The translations under genes were made by a program, and so were the position numbers. From Knufia peltigerae (lineage: Eukaryota > Ascomycota > Eurotiomycetes > Chaetothyriales > Trichomeriaceae), in assembly GCA_030247855.1 (NCBI GenBank), contig JAPDRN010000007.1:310001-374000 (forward strand): a stretch of DNA of 64,000 bases, read 5' to 3'. Positions 46,831-58,714 of this stretch are shown here, piece by piece. The notes beneath the pieces are model-generated. The model was not told where the DNA came from. It did no database searches and was given only the letters and a program-made list of their open reading frames with translations. Each line of letters opens with the position of its first letter. Within the stretch, counting starts at the first letter, position 1.

Positions 46831-46853
46831 TTTCCCTTTCCCTTTCCCTTTCC
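46831..46853. repeat. (TTTCCC)n short tandem repeat
   Basis: Nearly four copies, in the 3' flank of the TFC3 gene. The unit differs from the fungal telomere unit TTAGGG/CCCTAA, so it is treated as a simple repeat. Confidence 0.85.
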
Positions 46854-47007
46854 AGTTCGAAACTGATCGTGAAAATGTGCCAATTCCAAGGAAAAAGAAC
46901 TCCGTACCTATGATGGGGCCCAACTCCACGCTTGTCATCAAAAAGCCAATCCAATTGTTGTTGAAAGTGAATCAATCCTCGAAAACAAAAAAGGCAAGAA
47001 AGAAATC

Positions 47008-50000
47008 TCAAACAGTCCACGTCCATCCACCCTCCGCACCTTTTGAAAGACACAACCACCACCACTCTGTAGTCTCGTAGCCTCCAGAATGCATGTGCAC
47101 CTTTGCAAAGCCCGCTTGGACGCACCAGCCCATCAATAGCTCTACTTCGTGCATATCCAAGGCAAAACCAATGGCCCTTGAGATCTCGGCGGCCGTGGCT
47201 CCGGGCATCTGCGCCAGCAGTCCCACGACTCCGCCAACGAACATCTCCCACAGGTGCACTTGCACGTGGCCATTGATGTCGACCCATGCGGGGATCAAGC
47301 CATCCTGTTCCTCATCGTCTACGTGTCCTCCGCGTCGCGGGACACGAAGCTGTCGGCCAGCGGCAGCAGGATCTCCCGAGACCCACGAAGTCGGCGACGT
47401 CGTGTAGATGTCGACGGCGAAACTCAGGACCCTCTTGTCCATGCTGCGGGTCTGGTAGCCAACTTTTTCGTGCTCAAGGCCATAGCGAGTCCGAGGCACG
47501 TCGCGGCCCGGTTGGAAGCGCACGACGCCCTGGCTGTAGAGGTTGAGCACGGCGACCATCTGGGCGTCGTCGACGATCTGGTCGCTTTCAAACACCACCG
47601 CCGCGGCGCTCTCGCCGCGCGCAAAGGCAGCGTCGAGAACGTCGAGCTTGTACGCCGCGGCGCGCCGGAGCATGCTCGGCGTGATCATACGGCGCTCATC
47701 GAAACGCTCAAACAGCTTTCGAGCCGGCTCCCATGACCGCACGCTGGACACGGTGTCGTGGCCGTTTCGGTCCTTGGACACGCGCTGGATGATTTTCTCA
47801 TCCTGTAGTAGTTTCAGCACGCGTGCAAGGAGCGTGTCTCGCTTGGCCGCCGTGGGAGCCAGGCGAGATAGTTTGGCCAGCGCGACGGACGGGTCAAAGG
47901 ATTCCTGAGGCGTCAGGACCGTAGATAGAGCCCAGGACTTGGCGAGGTGGAATGTCGGATCGGACATTTCGGATTCGAAGCGTGGAGTGTATTGCATTTG
48001 CATTCGTTTTTTCACTGACAGAGTGTTGTCAGTGGAAATGCTGGCAGGATGAGTATGTCCGAAGATAAGAGAGCTTATTAGGTCTTCCCTGGCTGGATTC
48101 GTAATGTTCAGATTATATCCAAGCAGGTTGTGGTAGCGCTTGGGTTCTGTGAAGGACAATTTGGTTGTCTTGTCGAATTCGTCGCGAGTGTCGGGTAATT
48201 CTCCTATCTGTTCCGAGTTCAAGTTATCGAGCTTCTTTAGCGCCCAGTCAATGATGCCGGCCCAATCTGTCGATGCTAGGTCTTCAAAGTTGACGGATGG
48301 CACTTCGTCAGCCTCTAGAGCTTCGAGGTATTTCCACTGCAGATTGTTCGTCAGCGAGTTGATGTCGCGGGGATATTTCTTCGAGAGCGTCTTCCACCGG
48401 TCCGCGACAAAGTCCTGGGTGCGGTCGGGAAACAACTTCATCACGAGTGGCCAGTCGATGTAACTTTCTAGGCCACCTGCGAGAGTGCGCACGACAATCA
48501 CGGCGATGACGATACGGTATATGTCATGCTCGGCCATGTTGCGGAGGTGCTGGGTGCCTCGGGCTGGTCTTTCTGTCCGGCTCACACGTCCTCTGGCATT
48601 TCCACGTTTGCTGCTCGTGACTTGTAGACCTCTGGCGCCACCTCTCTGGCGCTTGGGCTGAGGCTCAAATTCTGGTTCAAAATCGATGTCTTCCGTGGAT
48701 GGTTTGCGTTTGTAAGGTCTTTTAGAGCGAGATGCAGCAATTTCCGCTTGAGGGGCGGAAGGTGGCTGCGTAGGTGAATGGTCGCTCGGTAGCCATGCAA
48801 TGCGCTGCAACGACTCTGTAGGTGCCTCCAGTGCTGACACAAAATTAGGCCATGACTTCGTCGGAGGCAAAGGAACTTCGACCTCGACTTGGTCCTTGTT
48901 GGAAAATTGTACAAGAGTCTCGAAGCTAATCGCGGCGGGAACAAGAGCACGCGCGTAGAGTGCCTTGGGAACGCCATGGTTGATGAAAGCGTATTTTGTC
49001 CGGCTGGAGAATTTTGATTCCTGTTCCTCCCAAGCGCGGACAGCCTCTACTTCACTGGCGAAGCGCTGCAGCCCAATATCGGCAGATTGAACATCTTTGA
49101 AATGAACGTTCAAATCTGGCATCTGTAGAATGTCTTGTAGGGACGATGGGAAGTCTAATTTGCCGTCATTTGCCCAGATCACTTTCTTCGCATTTAAGCG
49201 TGCTCTTGGTTTCCGAACACTTCGTCCACCGTTGGTGCTGGTATCTTTCCAGGGGTTGGAAGGATTCGAGTCAGACCGTAGCGCTACGACCGGATTTTCG
49301 ATGATCCAACGGTCGATCTGGACAGTCGGCAGAGCGCCAAGACGCGGCACTTTCAGAGTCAGAAATCCAGTTGCTGCAGTTGGAACGCCGACAGTTCTGA
49401 TAGGTCCCAAATCTGATGCATCTTCGCTCACGCTTCTTTCTAAAGTGGTCCGTTCGTCCACAGGTATCAAGATGGCCGTTGAGCTAGATCGATGACGTTT
49501 GAATGCTCTAGTCTCCATCGAAGGGCTGGCTGCATCGCCAACAGCTGAAGATACTCGTCTTCTTTTACGTGGCGTCTCCTCCTCATCAGACGCCACGTTG
49601 AAAGCTGTCTTCCCAATCAAAGGCTTGCGATTGCCTTCATCTCTCCAGTGTGGTGGAATGTAGTCTGCAGGCTCAGCATCGATGATTTTTTGTTTCATGT
49701 CTTGAACAACCTGAGAGTCTGGACTGATGCTTGGAAGGAAGAGAATTGCGCGCTTGAGCATCATCCCCGTTCGACTCCGATGACTGAACATGACCTGCCG
49801 TAGTTTACCCCGTTCGCATAAAGATTTGATGGCAGCTTTGAGTGTTTTGAGAATAGGGCGGTCTGGCTGGCCAGCTTCTTGCCACCTGGCAGTAGAAATT
49901 CTTCTCAAGGTGGAGGCATCATTCGGTGCAACTCCTGATGTCTCCGAGACCAGCTGGAAAACAATCTTGCGACACAAGGCACCGACCTTCAAGGCTTCTC

Positions 50001-53000
50001 GACTTGACCCTTGTGTCTGTGTTTGTGATGGAAATTCGTCAGAATCTGATGCAGTTTCTTCTCGGTGCCGCTTTTGTGTCGTTCGTTTTCTGCGTCGCGG
50101 AGTTGCAGCACCGGAAGGGACAAACTCGCCGTCAACCTCCGAGGGTGGCCAGCTCTCATGACGAGCCAGAGCCAGTGTAGGCGTGGTTTCTGCACTTATG
50201 TGAGAATTAACGGACAAAGCCGAAGCTTTTCCTGAGTCCTCCGGGACAGACTGCTCGATATGATCTTGCAACGGAGTATCTGCTGATCTTTCAGCGCTTG
50301 TGGTGGCAACAGCAAGGACATTCTTGAGAATACGTTCACCTTCGTTGACAAGTGCATCTACAGGAGAGTTGCTCTCGAATGCATTTTCTCCATCCGAAGG
50401 ACTCAGATCTGTCTGCAAGAAGAGTTGATTCGCATCATTTGATCTTGGTACGAGCATACCGCCAGTCTGTGGATAGACAGGAACACCAGACGAGGGTCGT
50501 GATCCGCTATCGGAGACCTGCTCGCTCAATCCAGCTGCAATGTGGCTATTATCAATCTCCCCCGAACGGACGGGCGCATATTTCAGTGGTGGTGGTGGTG
50601 GTGGTGGTGGACGTTTCCCACTAGGCAGCTTGATATCTTGCGATTCAGTCTCGAGCTCGGGCAAAACAGCTGGTGAGGCACATGTAGGATTCGACTTATA
50701 CCCAGGCTGGACAAGCTCTTCATTCGTCGAGACTATTGAGGCCTCGTGCGAAGCAGCCTGACTTGTTGTCAATAAGGCATATGATGGAGGCGTTGCAGCC
50801 GACTCCTCGTCCGTATGCAAGACTTCGGCAGCAGAAACCTCCTGCTCTCTCGATTGCTGTTTAGAGCGATCTGACTTTTCTTTAGCCAATATTCTGGCTT
50901 TTGAAACTCTGCGAAGATCCTCTCGTTCGGAAAAAGAGGAAGGTAGAAGTGGGTATGTAAAGCTGTGAGCAATGCTAGAAGATATGAATCGACATTTGTG
51001 AGGGACGTTCCTGTTACGGAAGCTGACTTCTTGTAAGCGGCTGGATTTGAATATCAAAATTTGCGACTGTGATTTGATCTTGCTGTGGTGCACCCCTTTT
51101 GGTGTAATATACAGGCCTGCGGATGATCGATCGAGTACACTCTTTGTGGAAGCCACCCAAGCTTCATTGATATCTTCAATGTGGTGTGGAACAGGAAGCC
51201 CAGCATCGATGCCTCTCGACAGTGTATCATCAAAACCAGGAGGACGGCGGGCGTACAGAGCAAGACCAGCAGGATCTTTCATGACGCCTTTGTGATCCTT
51301 CTTAGACATGCCAGCATTCGTTCTTGCCTCGAGGAAGATCCGCCTCCAGAAGCTTTCTGTACCTCGCGCATATTTTCGAGGCCGGCCCCTCACAATCCCG
51401 CCGGCGACCGCCTCGTTGACATTCTTCTTAGTAGGTGTCGCGGTTGTCCGGGCTTGAGGACTTCCAAGCCCTGCAGGCTTCGTGAGTAGGGACGATTTTT
51501 TGACACGGGTTTCTTCGGGTAATATCTCGCGCAGCGTGACGATCGGTCTCTGGCCGGGATCTTTGACCAGGATAGGTTCGCCAACCTTTGCTAGAACATC
51601 TCCCGGTCCGGCGGCCCGAATGAGCGTTGAGAAGTTGCATTCGCCATTCTTGACCTGGAGAGAGAGTGCATTCTGAATAGGAAAGCCATAAGCATCGATT
51701 TTGATGACCTTCGCAGTCTTCTCATTAGACGCCGCATCCTTCTTGGCGTTCGCCATTGCCAATGCTTGCTTTGCTCCAGGGATCCCAGATACATCAATAG
51801 CGTGTTCGGCAACCAATTGGAGAAAGATATCCCAAGAGTAATGGGTGAACTGGGCAACGCCATCAACTGTTATGCTAGTGCGTACAATGGTCAGATGTCG
51901 TAGATGAAGCGGCTGGACGCTCAACGACTGAGTAGATATTCTGGCAAGTAGAGATTCAATAGTCCGACGAACGAAGAGGCCAGTGACCATTTGTCGAGAA
52001 CTCTGAGAGGTATTAGCTGCATGCCTGCATTTCATTCCAGGTGCCTTACCGTATTAGTGAGCCCAGCGTGACCTGCGACACGCGCCGCATCGAGAAGGGT
52101 GTTAGCCATATTGCGGTCTGGATTCCATCTTGCAAGATGTGGCGCAGTCCCTGGAGCCTCAGAGACTGAAAGGCTTTCACCTAGCTCATCGGAAGACCCT
52201 GGCTCAAGTACCGAGGACAGATGTTGTATAGTATAATCTAGTTTCAGATCATTCACTTCGAGGTTCTGCAAGTCCTCAGGACTAGGACGATGCAAAAGTT
52301 GAACAAACGGTTGCACATCTCCAGAAGTCGCCGAGGGGCCGATAGCAGTTTTCACTCTTTTCAGGCATTTCAATCGATCAAGGCGCCGAAGAATCCTACC
52401 CAGAACGGTGGATTCGGCAGCGGATTCAAGGTTCAATTGCTGTGCAAGCTGTGTCTGGGAAACAAGATGCTGTTGTGAAAGAACGTCAAAGATTCTCCGA
52501 ACAGCATCTCGCACTGTTGAGCCTTTTAGAGGCTGTCCACCTTGGCGATGAATGTCATCCGGATCATAGGCCTTGGATGGAGCAAATTTCTTCAATGTAA
52601 GGCGACTCGTCCGGTTGCCTTTGAGATAAACCACTTCTTTGATGATATAGCCTTTGTGCTGCAATGCGTCTGTACGCTTAGGAACCGAGCGCTTGTCTTG
52701 ACCCGTCAACCTGATAAGTTCACCTTGTAACATGCCATCTGACCGTGTCGCAGCAATCTGAGCCAAAAGATCGAATTCCAAAGACGCTACTTTGGTGACG
52801 TCCGGAGGATGTCCACAGAGAGCCTGGTAGATTCGGTCCTCGTTAGCCCGGATCCTGGGCGCTTCGCTTGGAACTCGTTTCTTCTGGTCCACCCCAAGGG
52901 ATTCAGGTTGTCGGCTGTGTTCTGGGGGGCTCCCAAGATTTTGCGATTGGTCGACTGGGTTCAGGTTTTCATTGACAGCGTCTCTGGCAAACTCGACATC

Positions 53001-53451
53001 TATCTGATCCAGCGGTATGTTGTTGTACTCTTTATTATCGCCAAGAGAAATGTCCGGATGTCGACCAAGCCATGTCCAGATCTTACCAAGCAGGAGCCGG
53101 TCGACGTTGACCCTGGACTCGGACTTGAAAAGATCTTCTGCAGTAGCATCGTTGGCATCTAGTAGGTGAGTGGGATCATAAAACGATGACACAGCTTTCG
53201 CGAGGCCATCGATGGTGAGACCTGTATACAGATCGGTGGTCAGTCATGACCCTCCAAGTAATGGAACCTGAAGGGGGGAATGCAAGGATGTCTGTAGACC
53301 GTGTGGGGCTCCTTGATGGTCCGTCGCATACTTTTGGAATGAGAGAATAGGACGTCGCTACTTTCGCACCAACCAAGTACTTACCGGAAAGTCCACTCAG
53401 TGCTATCTCACCGAGTAAAAACTCGATGAGTTCATCCAAGCTCTTCGCCAT
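47008..53451 (-). CDS. TFC3: TFIIIC B-block-binding subunit (Tfc3)
   Basis: Exons 53451-53385, 53221-52050 and 52002-47008 (introns 163 and 47 bp), total 2077 aa. The start MAKSLDELIEFLLGEIALSG opens a winged-helix-rich N-terminal half. It includes RIYQALCGHPPDVT, then LIRLTGQDKRSVPKRTDALQ and RRIFDVLSQQHLVSQTQLAQ. Further along are KIDAYGFPIQNALSL and an AT-hook-like RGRPRKYARGTESFWRR, both typical of fungal tau138. The C-terminal third (IYRIVIAVIVVRTLAGGLES, LFPDRTQDFVADRWKTLSKK) resembles the family's extended conserved domain. Known role: largest TFIIIC subunit, recognises the internal B box of tRNA genes and recruits TFIIIB for RNA polymerase III. A low-complexity stretch with eight prolines (from a GGT repeat, 50586-50610) lies mid-protein. 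The segment near 51000 might hide an in-frame intron, but none fits well. Confidence 0.9.
50586..50610. repeat. (GGT)n trinucleotide repeat within TFC3
   Basis: Eight GGT units on the plus strand encode a run of eight prolines in Tfc3 on the minus strand. It lies in a disordered region, where length variation between strains would be tolerated. Confidence 0.9.
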
Positions 53452-54133
53452 CGTTTTCGTTCCATAGCAGGGGATCTGTGATGATTTGTGAGCGAGATGT
53501 GAAACGAAATTATAGAGCGGTCATGAGGTTCGAACCGCAGACCCGGCGCGTCAATTTTGACTGAAAATCATGGGCTTGGCGAGAGTCACGCGCACACACT
53601 GCTGTGATTGGCTGATCGGCGATGCCTAGGAGAACTCACACTAGACCGCTCCTAGTTGGTCCTTCTACTTACTACGGTCGCATCTTGAGCAATTAACTGG
53701 ACTGGGGAAGAAAAAATTGACAGTCAACAAAGAGACACGTCCGAACTGGACAAAATCTATGGGTACTCTAGAAGACCTCGTGCTGCACCGGCCTTCAAGC
53801 AGTTGCGTGTGCGAATGCGACCAAGCGTCCTTCAATCCTTCTGCGTCCTGGCTACCACCTTTTGTACGATAAACACAAACACTTTTCCCGAGACTCCACC
53901 ATGCAGAAAGCAAAGAGCCCACCATCTGCGCCCATCAGATAGAAACGTAAGGCGAGAAGGATAACCAAAATTGCTGAGGTCTGCGGCCTCTCACAGGACC
54001 AGCTCAGAATGCTGCCGTGGGCGTTCCAGGCAGGAAGCGGAGAGATTTAGATGTACATAGAACAAGAAGCAGGCCTTCATATACCTTACCTTGAACGGAC
54101 AGTGAAGTGGTGCCGTCGTAGGTCTTTCAACAG
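53452..54133. other. Intergenic region between eIF4B and TFC3 genes
   Basis: Contains the TFC3 promoter at its low end and the 3' flank of the eIF4B gene at its high end. A minus-strand frame at 53665-53925 has no resemblance to a known protein. Confidence 0.45.
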
Positions 54134-56038
54134 TTAAGACGCAATTGCGCGAGGTGGGTAGTTGCGGCGGTTGTTTCGCTGCTTTGAAGGCTTTGAGACT
54201 GTGCTCCATCCCTCTTCTTCCAATTCTGCTGTTGTGCTTCCTTCAGGTGCTTGAGCTGTGGGTGCATTGCGCCATGATCCATTGGCGCGGCTAGGTGGGT
54301 CTCTAACAATTTCTTTGGGCTTGACCGCCTTGTCATCAACAGGACGGCTTTCATCACCCTCGTCGTTCTCGTCATCAGCGACCATATCATTCATGCCAGA
54401 ATCGGCGCGTCGTAGGATGTCGTATTTCGGGGTAGTCTGTTGGGCGTTCTCTTCGCCATTCTCCTTTGGTGCGCTGGGTTCTTTGTTATCTTTGCTAGTC
54501 GGTTCCCTGGATTTCTCAAGCTCCGCCTTCTCCTTTGCCAAACGACGCTCCTCTGCCTTCTCGGCTTTGGCCTTGTCATCGGCCTCGCGTTTCTGACGGA
54601 TAGCCAGTTGACGCTTCTCCTCCACTTCCTTCTCCTTTGCAGCTGTGTCGACAGGTCGTGCTGCACCAAATGGACTAGCCTTGGAGTCAGACACAGGGGT
54701 GGGGGATGTCACCGGCTCAGCTTCGGACACGGTTCTCTTTGCGAGATTCAGCTTTGGCCTCGTCGCAGGAACAGCAGCGGCAGCAGGAGCAGGCGAGGAA
54801 GGCTCACTCGCCTCGGGGGTGGGTGCCTTAGCGGGAGCGTCAGGTCGCATTCTAGCTCGCCATTGGTTATCCATTTCTGACGCTGTTGGAGTTCGCTCAG
54901 GTGGTGGTCGTTCAGTATACTCGCGCCTCGGCGGTCGCGAGCCGTCCTGAGATCGGCCCTCACCCCATGCTGGGGAGTTTCGGCGGAATCCACCGTCTTT
55001 GCTACCTTGCCTGCCACCCTCGCGGAGCGACGTGGGGGCCGGAGACACAGGCGACAATGGCCCTTTTCTCTCCCAATTGGAAAAGTCCCTGACCTTTCCA
55101 TCACCCTCGGCGAATGCGCGTCGTGGTCCTCTTTCGCTGCCGGCGTCAGAAGAATTGTCGAAATTGCGACCTCCAAATCCACCAGCCCGTTCGGAAACTC
55201 TCCGCTGGTTGTTTGGCAGATCTGGAAGAGGGCCTTTCCTTGACCAGTCGCTGAAGTCTCTGGTATCTTGTCTCTCTTTCGCTATCCATCCATCAGCATA
55301 CTTGCCGTCTCCCAAACATTGGTGTCACTTACGAGGCTCCGCGACGCTAATGCGCACTGAGCGACCGGCCAAGTTACTGCCACTCAGATCGAGTGCAGCT
55401 TTAAGACCGTCCAAGGTTGCAAATTCCACATAACCGAAGCCTTTTGGTTTGCGATCCATCTTGTCCTCCACGATGCGAACGTTGGTCACTTCGCAGTCTC
55501 TGAAGAAGTCACTAACATCTCCCTGCGTGGCATCAAAGGAGAGATTTGCAAGATGGGCGGTATAAGGAGGTTGAGTGGGAAGTGGCAATTGTTCTCGCGT
55601 AGCATAGGTATCTCGTCTCTCTGTATTTCTAGTATCAGCTTCCGAGCCGTGTTCCAACGCGCAGGTGATTACCCACCTGAAAATCCGCCTCCCAAGCTAG
55701 GTGCAGTGCTGTAGGTACGTCGTTCGGAGGCATAGCTGGGCCTGCTGTCGGAGGCTACGATCATCAGAAGTCAGCCACGATCTTGGCAATTCATACAGAT
55801 TCGAGTCAAAGAGGGGATTCTCACCTGGCAAGGGCATGTCCTCCATCTCGTCCGCCCATGAGCCAAAATCTGTAGGCGTTAGTCAAAAGGTCATCCGGGG
55901 CCAATCCAGCTCGAGACGCACTCTCATCCTGCAAGAAGGTCCCGAGGGACATCTTCTGATTCTTCTTCGGAGCTATGAATCGTCAGCACAAAGAACAACA
56001 AGGCCTCCCAGCACAGGGACGTTGCTGTTCGTACGCAT
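54134..56038 (-). CDS. TIF3: Translation initiation factor eIF4B (Tif3)
   Basis: Six exons: 56038-56035, 55972-55922, 55869-55825, 55754-55677, 55620-55333 and 55281-54134 (introns 62, 52, 70, 56 and 51 bp), which close to 537 aa. The first coding exon is just ATGC. The N-terminus then reads MPPKKNQKMSLGTFLQDE, and WADEMEDMPLP follows, the hallmark of fungal eIF4B. An RRM comes next, with RNP2-like AHLANLSF and RNP1-like KGFGYVEF. Repeated RDFSDWSRKGPLPDLP / RDFSNWERKGPLSP motifs follow. A Glu/Lys/Arg-rich coiled region (about residues 330-400) and a tail with GSWRNAP and EEEGWSTVSK complete it. Known role: stimulates eIF4A helicase and 43S loading on structured mRNA leaders. Intron-rich 5' ends are common in this gene class. 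Confidence 0.95.
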
Positions 56039-56348
56039 GATTGCAAATCTCAGCACGCGCCGATTGTGCGACCGCTCTGGTAAGGGTGGTGAAAAAAGTG
56101 ACGGTGACTGAAGACGCCTGTTGGCGTAATCAGACAGACAGAATTATTATCGAGAACACAAATGAGCTCTCGAATGATCTAGGATAATGGAGACGCAATC
56201 GATGAAGAGGCTGAATGTCCTGCGAAAGTCTGCCCTCACTTTCTTCCGTCAGGCCTTGGCGCGAACTTGTCCGCGCTGCGGCAACGTTCTTCTTCTGCTC
56301 CTCTTCTCCGACTGCACCTCGACAATTCACGGGAAAGCATGGCTAGAG
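56039..56348. promoter_or_regulatory. Divergent promoter of eIF4B and the Tim17-like gene
   Basis: A 310-bp head-to-head spacer. An open frame at 56187 joins the downstream gene in frame (ATG at 56187), but its translation is not membrane-protein-like, so the ATG at 56349 is preferred. Confidence 0.45.
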
Positions 56349-57116
56349 ATGGACAGGCCCATTACCAATGATCTGGTCAATTCTTTCACCAATCCAGTCT
56401 TGTCCTCTCTCGCCGTAGGCGTAGGGACTGGTATGTCGATTCTGATAAAGACGGCATTGGCCTCTTGCTGATCACGTTCTACCAGGAGTTCTCGGAATAG
56501 CTTATGGCGGAGTAGCTGGAACTATTCTCTCGACGCCTAATCCTGTTCTATACCCAACCTACTCCGGAGTTCAATGGCTCTGCGCAGGAACTACATTCTT
56601 CTGTTTGTATCCCCCTTTCCAAAGCCTGTCTAAAGATGTTAACAGATGGCCAGACTGTCGTAGCGTCCTTCTTGCAGACCCGAAAACTCGACAGCACCCG
56701 CTACAGGTGGTCGCTGCAAGTGGCCTTAGCGGCTTTGGTGCCGGTGCTGTCGCAGGTGCATTTTGTGAGTATTATAATCGTAAAAGCCGTGGATATCTCC
56801 TAAATGCTGTTCAGTGCGACGAGCTGCTGTGATCCCAGGCGGCATTATTCTAGGAGCCCTGGCTGCCACCTCTCAGGCAGCGCTCAATGTGAACGGAGGA
56901 TCCTTTGATCTGAATTTTAATGATATCCCATTACGCTTGCAGCGAGGCATGGCCAACCTTATGCCTATGCAATCGCTCTCTGATGAGCAGTATGAAGAAT
57001 TGTTGAACAGCAAACTTCTCAACATTGAGGCACAAATTTCACTACTCGATGATCAAATCGCAGACATCCGTGAAGCAAGCAAACAGCAAAAGTCTAGCAG
57101 GAAGTCAGATTCGTGA
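56349..57116 (+). CDS. Small multi-pass membrane protein, Tim17-like glycine pattern
   Basis: Three exons: 56349-56430, 56486-56764 and 56815-57116 (introns 55 and 50 bp), 220 aa. The protein has Gly/Ala-rich hydrophobic segments: SSLAVGVGTGVLGIAYGGVAG, then SGFGAGAVAGAFL, and PGGIILGALAATSQAALN. GxxxG-type helices of this kind are typical of the Tim17/Tim22/Tim23 superfamily and its relatives in the mitochondrial inner membrane. The C-terminal 60 residues are a helical, charged extension (LLNSKLLNIEAQISLLDDQI). Family assignment is inference. A further candidate intron (56607-56645, GTATCC...AACAG, 39 bp, in frame) would remove a stretch that breaks the hydrophobic pattern and yield 207 aa. 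Confidence 0.7.
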
Positions 57117-58714
57117 ACAGATCCGGGACAGATGAGGACAAAACCGTCAAGACCATTGGATCACTACCATAGCAAGAAGCTCAGGTGGCCTTCCTCAAAA
57201 TGTTGATCCGGAACAGGATGGCCAGTCTATTGTTCTCCATCTACCGGCATCATAGCCTCGAGCAACAGCCACCGACTCCCAAGAAATAGCTTGTTTCACC
57301 AAGCAGCTTATGAACGACTTTACGACGATCGAGCACAATGCTCGAATTTACAAATGAGCACCATCGACACCCCCAACGACTGTTTGCAAGTTGGAAGACT
57401 GTCAAATAAACATGTCGGAGTTAAGCTCGAGGATGTCGGCTAAAAAGGCTCAACCGGAAGATCAGGTCCGGGCAACATTTTGTACAGTACTCTCACACAA
57501 TGTTCAAGAGGATCAATGTTCAAGAGGAGTACGGAGTAAAGTGGAGTGTACTTCTACTGTAAAGTCAGTAATTTCGGCTCCTCGACCCGTGTGATGTGCT
57601 CTGTATGGAGTAGTACATAGGTCAATAGGGAAAAGGGGAGGTTAGGAACTGGACACAGAGCTTGGTCGCTGTTCGATAATTTGGCTTGTGATTTTATGCA
57701 TATTATCGCTCAACGACACCCACGGGCCGACCTTGTTGTGGTATTATTGTGGCATTGCTCTCTAGACATAAATCCTCATAACCCAGGCGTCATTGACATA
57801 TCCATCGGGCAAGTGAAGATGCGTGCACGTCAGTGACTACTTCTATGCGAGTCCAGTAATCCTCATCTCAGGCTGACTCAACCGACATGGCCAGATGCCT
57901 AATTGATAATCTGATTTGACGAAGCCAGGATTATGGGCTGGTGCGGCTCGAAGGTCGACATAAGAATTTGTTCCACCGATTTGGTAGCTCCGCTTAAGAA
58001 TTATAGGTTCAAGAGCCCCGAGTGAGCCGGTAGAGCGTTGGGTTTAGAGGCACTAGGTAGTTAACCACCCCTTTAGGTGCTGCGTACTCTTACAATTACA
58101 GGCCCAATAAACAAGAAAGTTCACTAGGCTTGGATCTCAAAGCTTGTCTGTCGCTGCTCTCGCCCAAACTTCCCTGTACAATCCAGATTTCTCGTGGCCC
58201 GCGCGACATTCTTGGTGCATGCACTCCATAGTCCGTATCCGTCCTGCTGTCACCTCCGCACACCATGAGCACTCGGCCTTACCGGCAGTATTTCGCTGCG
58301 CCATCGCAAGCATCCTACTGTCGCGTTGCTGTTATCGTGTACTTCTAGAGACTTTCGTTTGACGAATCCTAATTGTCAACGCGACACACTCCCCGTCACC
58401 CCAAGTGACGTCCAAGTTCTCGAAACTTCAGCCTCCAAGATTTACCTCAGCGCACCGTCCTCCTGCAAAGCAAGCAGATCACTTACTAGCTGTAAGCGAA
58501 CGAATTCTGGAATCTTTGCGAGTCGTTCAAAGGGCTACCGTACCAAAACATGCACGGCAATGGCAAGAGCTGATTGGGGAGGTCAATTTCGCTGGATTTC
58601 CAGTCTCCGGTGCCACAATCTTTATCGCAGACGAGATGATAGGGCTCGTAGCCACGAGCCATTGATTCCGTGAACGGTCCAAAGAGTCTTGGTAAAGACC
58701 CCGATAACGACAGA
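57117..58714. other. 1.6-kb region upstream of the FMP27 gene
   Basis: Carries an AGTACGGAGTA motif (57528-57538) and repeated TGTTCAAGAG (57501 and about 57518). Around 58010-58060 there is a sequence resembling a tRNA A box. Frames at 58144-58362 and 58405-58665 are open, but I recognise neither; the latter has no ATG at its start. The FMP27 promoter and leader lie here. Confidence 0.4.

Larger units (their letters stand above)
46473..47007. other. Upstream region of the regulator, 3' side of TFC3
   Basis: Holds the promoter of the minus-strand regulator, with a 12-bp tandem repeat at 46591-46636, and the 3' flank of the TFC3 gene with CATTAC and TTTCCC short repeats near 46796-46853. Confidence 0.5.

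Noticed and set aside
46831..46853. Possible interstitial telomere repeat
   Set aside because: The unit is TTTCCC, not CCCTAA/TTAGGG, and there are fewer than four copies.
50943..51040. Intron in the TFC3 exon near 51000
   Set aside because: GTAACA...TTCTAG (43 bp) and GTAACA...CACAG (55 bp) both break the frame, so the continuous reading was kept.
58008..58065. tRNA-like stretch (GAGCCGGTAGAGCGTTGGG with a GGTTCAAG nearby)
   Set aside because: It resembles an A box, but the GGTTCAA lies upstream rather than downstream, and no acceptor or anticodon stem pairs. Not a tRNA gene.
58405..58665. 86-codon plus-strand frame before FMP27
   Set aside because: No ATG at its start and no recognised motif. 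It might be leader or an exon of an unknown gene, but it cannot be supported.
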